From assembly GCA_036583965.1 (NCBI GenBank), contig JAZBQD010000027.1:29953001-30017000 (forward strand): 64,000 nucleotides of DNA. The letters are read 5' to 3'. Numbering within the stretch: the stretch's first letter is position 1; each line of letters starts with the position of its first letter. Of the stretch, positions 62,481-64,000 are shown in pieces. The notes under the pieces are model-generated. The model made no database searches and was not told where the DNA came from. It saw only the letters and a list, made by a program, of their open reading frames with translations. This DNA is from Prunella strophiata (Eukaryota; Chordata; Aves; Passeriformes; Prunellidae). The translations under genes and the position numbers were made by a program.

Positions 62481-63479
62481 AAGCAGTCCTGAAAGCTCAA
62501 ATTATGCTCTGAACTTCTGCCAGCTACTAATAAAGGTCAAGCTAAAAATGACAAGAATGTGACTAAAACAATGTTGCTGTATTTTTGCTCCTCCTTTACG
62601 CACTAAGAAGAAATCGTCTCTTTATAAAACTTCAATTACTGGAAATCAGAACAAAGATTCCCCAAAATAGTGTCATTGTCCCTAGCAGAATACAACTTCT
62701 CTTCCAGCTTCCAAATATTTTAGGTTTACATCGGTGTTTATCTTTAATTAGAAGAGAATTGTACTTTTAAAGGAAAAGCTGAGATTCTCTATTGTCACAC
62801 ACATTAGAATTCACAAGTTTAAAATACCAGTTAACATGCTGCATTCAAGAATTTGTGGTAATTTCTATAGACATGGATTTATCTGTGATACTCTTGGTAC
62901 TTAAAGAGTTCTAGATTTCAGTGGCATTTATTTTTAGTGTCCTAGCATCCACCAACAACACAGTGCAGCAAAAATATTTTGACTTTCTTTCAGTCTGTTT
63001 CATGTCCTTTCAGATGCTCACAGCATCCCCAAGATGGCACTATGCCATAGAAATATTGAGAGGACACAGAAGTTGAAATTAAATCATGGAAAATAAAAGC
63101 AACTACAACATTTTGCAGAACTGATAAAAATAGAATTGAATGTGCATATTTAAACCAGTGCATAGAATGCTAAAGCATTGCTAATATTTAATTAACAGCA
63201 ATCATCAAAATGTTTTTTTTACTTAGAATTTTTTCTGAATATACTGTAGAAAGACTGTTTATTATCATTATATATATATATGTATATATATGTAAAATAT
63301 ATATCATTAACTGTATGCCAGTTTAATGAGGGGTGCTGGCAGTGCCACAATTTCTTTGTGTCATAAGTCTAACAGACCAATCAATGTTAAATACTAACAT
63401 GGTCAAAAATATATTTTTCTGGACAATTTTCTTCATGTCACACCATATATATGAGGTCATGTGGAAAGGGGAGATTTCC
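62481..63479. other. unique AT-rich sequence
   Basis: No gene or mobile element recognised. An (AT)n-type microsatellite lies at 63269-63304. Confidence 0.55.
63269..63304. repeat. (AT)n microsatellite
   Basis: TATATATATATGTATATATATG followed by TAAAATATATATC. Simple sequence. Confidence 0.9.
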
Positions 63480-64000
63480 TCAACTCTGCCAACAGCACAA
63501 GGGAGAGCCCTCAGCAGCTGTCCCCCCTTTATTTGAGTGTGTTCCCTGCTGCCAGTGCCCAGGAAGGATTCACAGTGACACTTTACAGAGCAACACTCTT
63601 TATTAATATCAAATTGTGACAAGTTAAGGTTCAAGGATTGTCAGGTGATAGTGTCTGACTGCAAAAATATATTCAAAGCAATATACAGACAAGCTCTAAT
63701 CCCCAATAAAAGTATTCAGTGCAGTGTGATTCTCACTCAATAGGCATCCCTATAGGGGAGAAGACAGGTTCAGCCTGTCAGCTGATCCCAGCAGTTACAA
63801 TGGAGTCTTCCTTCAATTTTTCCCATTCTCTCCTTGTTTCCATTTGGTTTCTCTGTGTTTAGGTGGAGCCTGAGTGACCCTAGTCATACATACCTTTGTT
63901 ACTGATTGGTGTAAAGCTCTCTCACTTTGCTTTTAAAGATACAGTCCAAAAACAATCTCTAGGACAGGCCCAGTGAGGGTGGTTGGACCTTGGAGGCAGG
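63480..64000 (-). mobile_element. probable LTR on the minus strand, window edge
   Basis: On the minus strand, GATATTAATAAAGAGTGTTG gives a poly-A signal (AATAAA), followed by U5-like GTCACTGTGAATCCTTCCTG. Before it lies a long U3-like stretch with CACCAATCAGTAAC, a CCAAT-type motif. This is LTR-like in layout and similar to a songbird ERV that I remember. The upstream border falls outside the window, and the downstream border is unclear. Confidence 0.5.

Overview
This is a 64 kb piece of nuclear genome from a bird, most likely a songbird (Passeriformes). The sequence is AT-rich and CpG-poor. It has no operons, no dense coding and no CpG island. The bird assignment rests on repeats: many short 3'-end pieces of CR1 LINEs, recognisable by tails such as TGATTCTATGATTCTGTGA and by the GGTTGGAAGGGACCTTAAAG motif in reverse orientation, plus several LTRs of the kinds common in songbirds. 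These family assignments come from memory of the consensus patterns and were not checked by a search.

No complete protein-coding gene can be supported. Open frames are short and do not look like known proteins. The longest (about 190 aa, both strands, near 20.1-20.8 kb) exist only because that stretch is almost pure A+C on one strand and T+G on the other, so no stop codon can form. Two segments are kept as weak coding candidates. One is an exon-like 162-bp in-frame segment at 24697-24858 with AG and GTAAGT borders. The other is a WD40-like stretch at about 62317-62480. The window is best read as intergenic sequence or the inside of a large intron.

Layout. 1-20 kb: mostly unique AT-rich DNA with homopolymers, including a run of 53 A, and one CR1 scrap at 12.3 kb. 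20.2-20.7 kb: a possible LTR scrap followed by an A/C-only tract of about 300 bp. 22.7-23.9 kb: a CR1 tail, then a truncated ERVK-like 3' end, then an ERVL-type LTR scrap. 29.3-30.4 kb: a second, longer copy of the same ERVK-like 3' end. 31.1-33.7 kb: three CR1 pieces, one split by an unidentified insert of about 361 bp with a 9-bp flanking repeat. 36.3-37.7 kb: a nest in which one LTR sits inside another LTR that sits inside or beside a CR1. 44.2-45.0 and 48.2-48.7 kb: two near-complete solo ERVL-type LTRs. 47.5-48.0 kb: the longest CR1 3' UTR piece. 49.5, 54.1, 57.5 and 60.4 kb: CR1 tails. 60.8-64.0 kb: a pile-up of ERV fragment, CR1 endonuclease-domain fragment and LTR, with another LTR-like segment at the window edge.

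The window's story is therefore repeat history, not gene function: successive CR1 and ERV insertions that can be ordered by nesting. I did not find a new biological system. The most useful leads are the nested insertions, the unidentified insert at 33.2-33.6 kb, the strand-asymmetric A/C tract and the two weak exon candidates.
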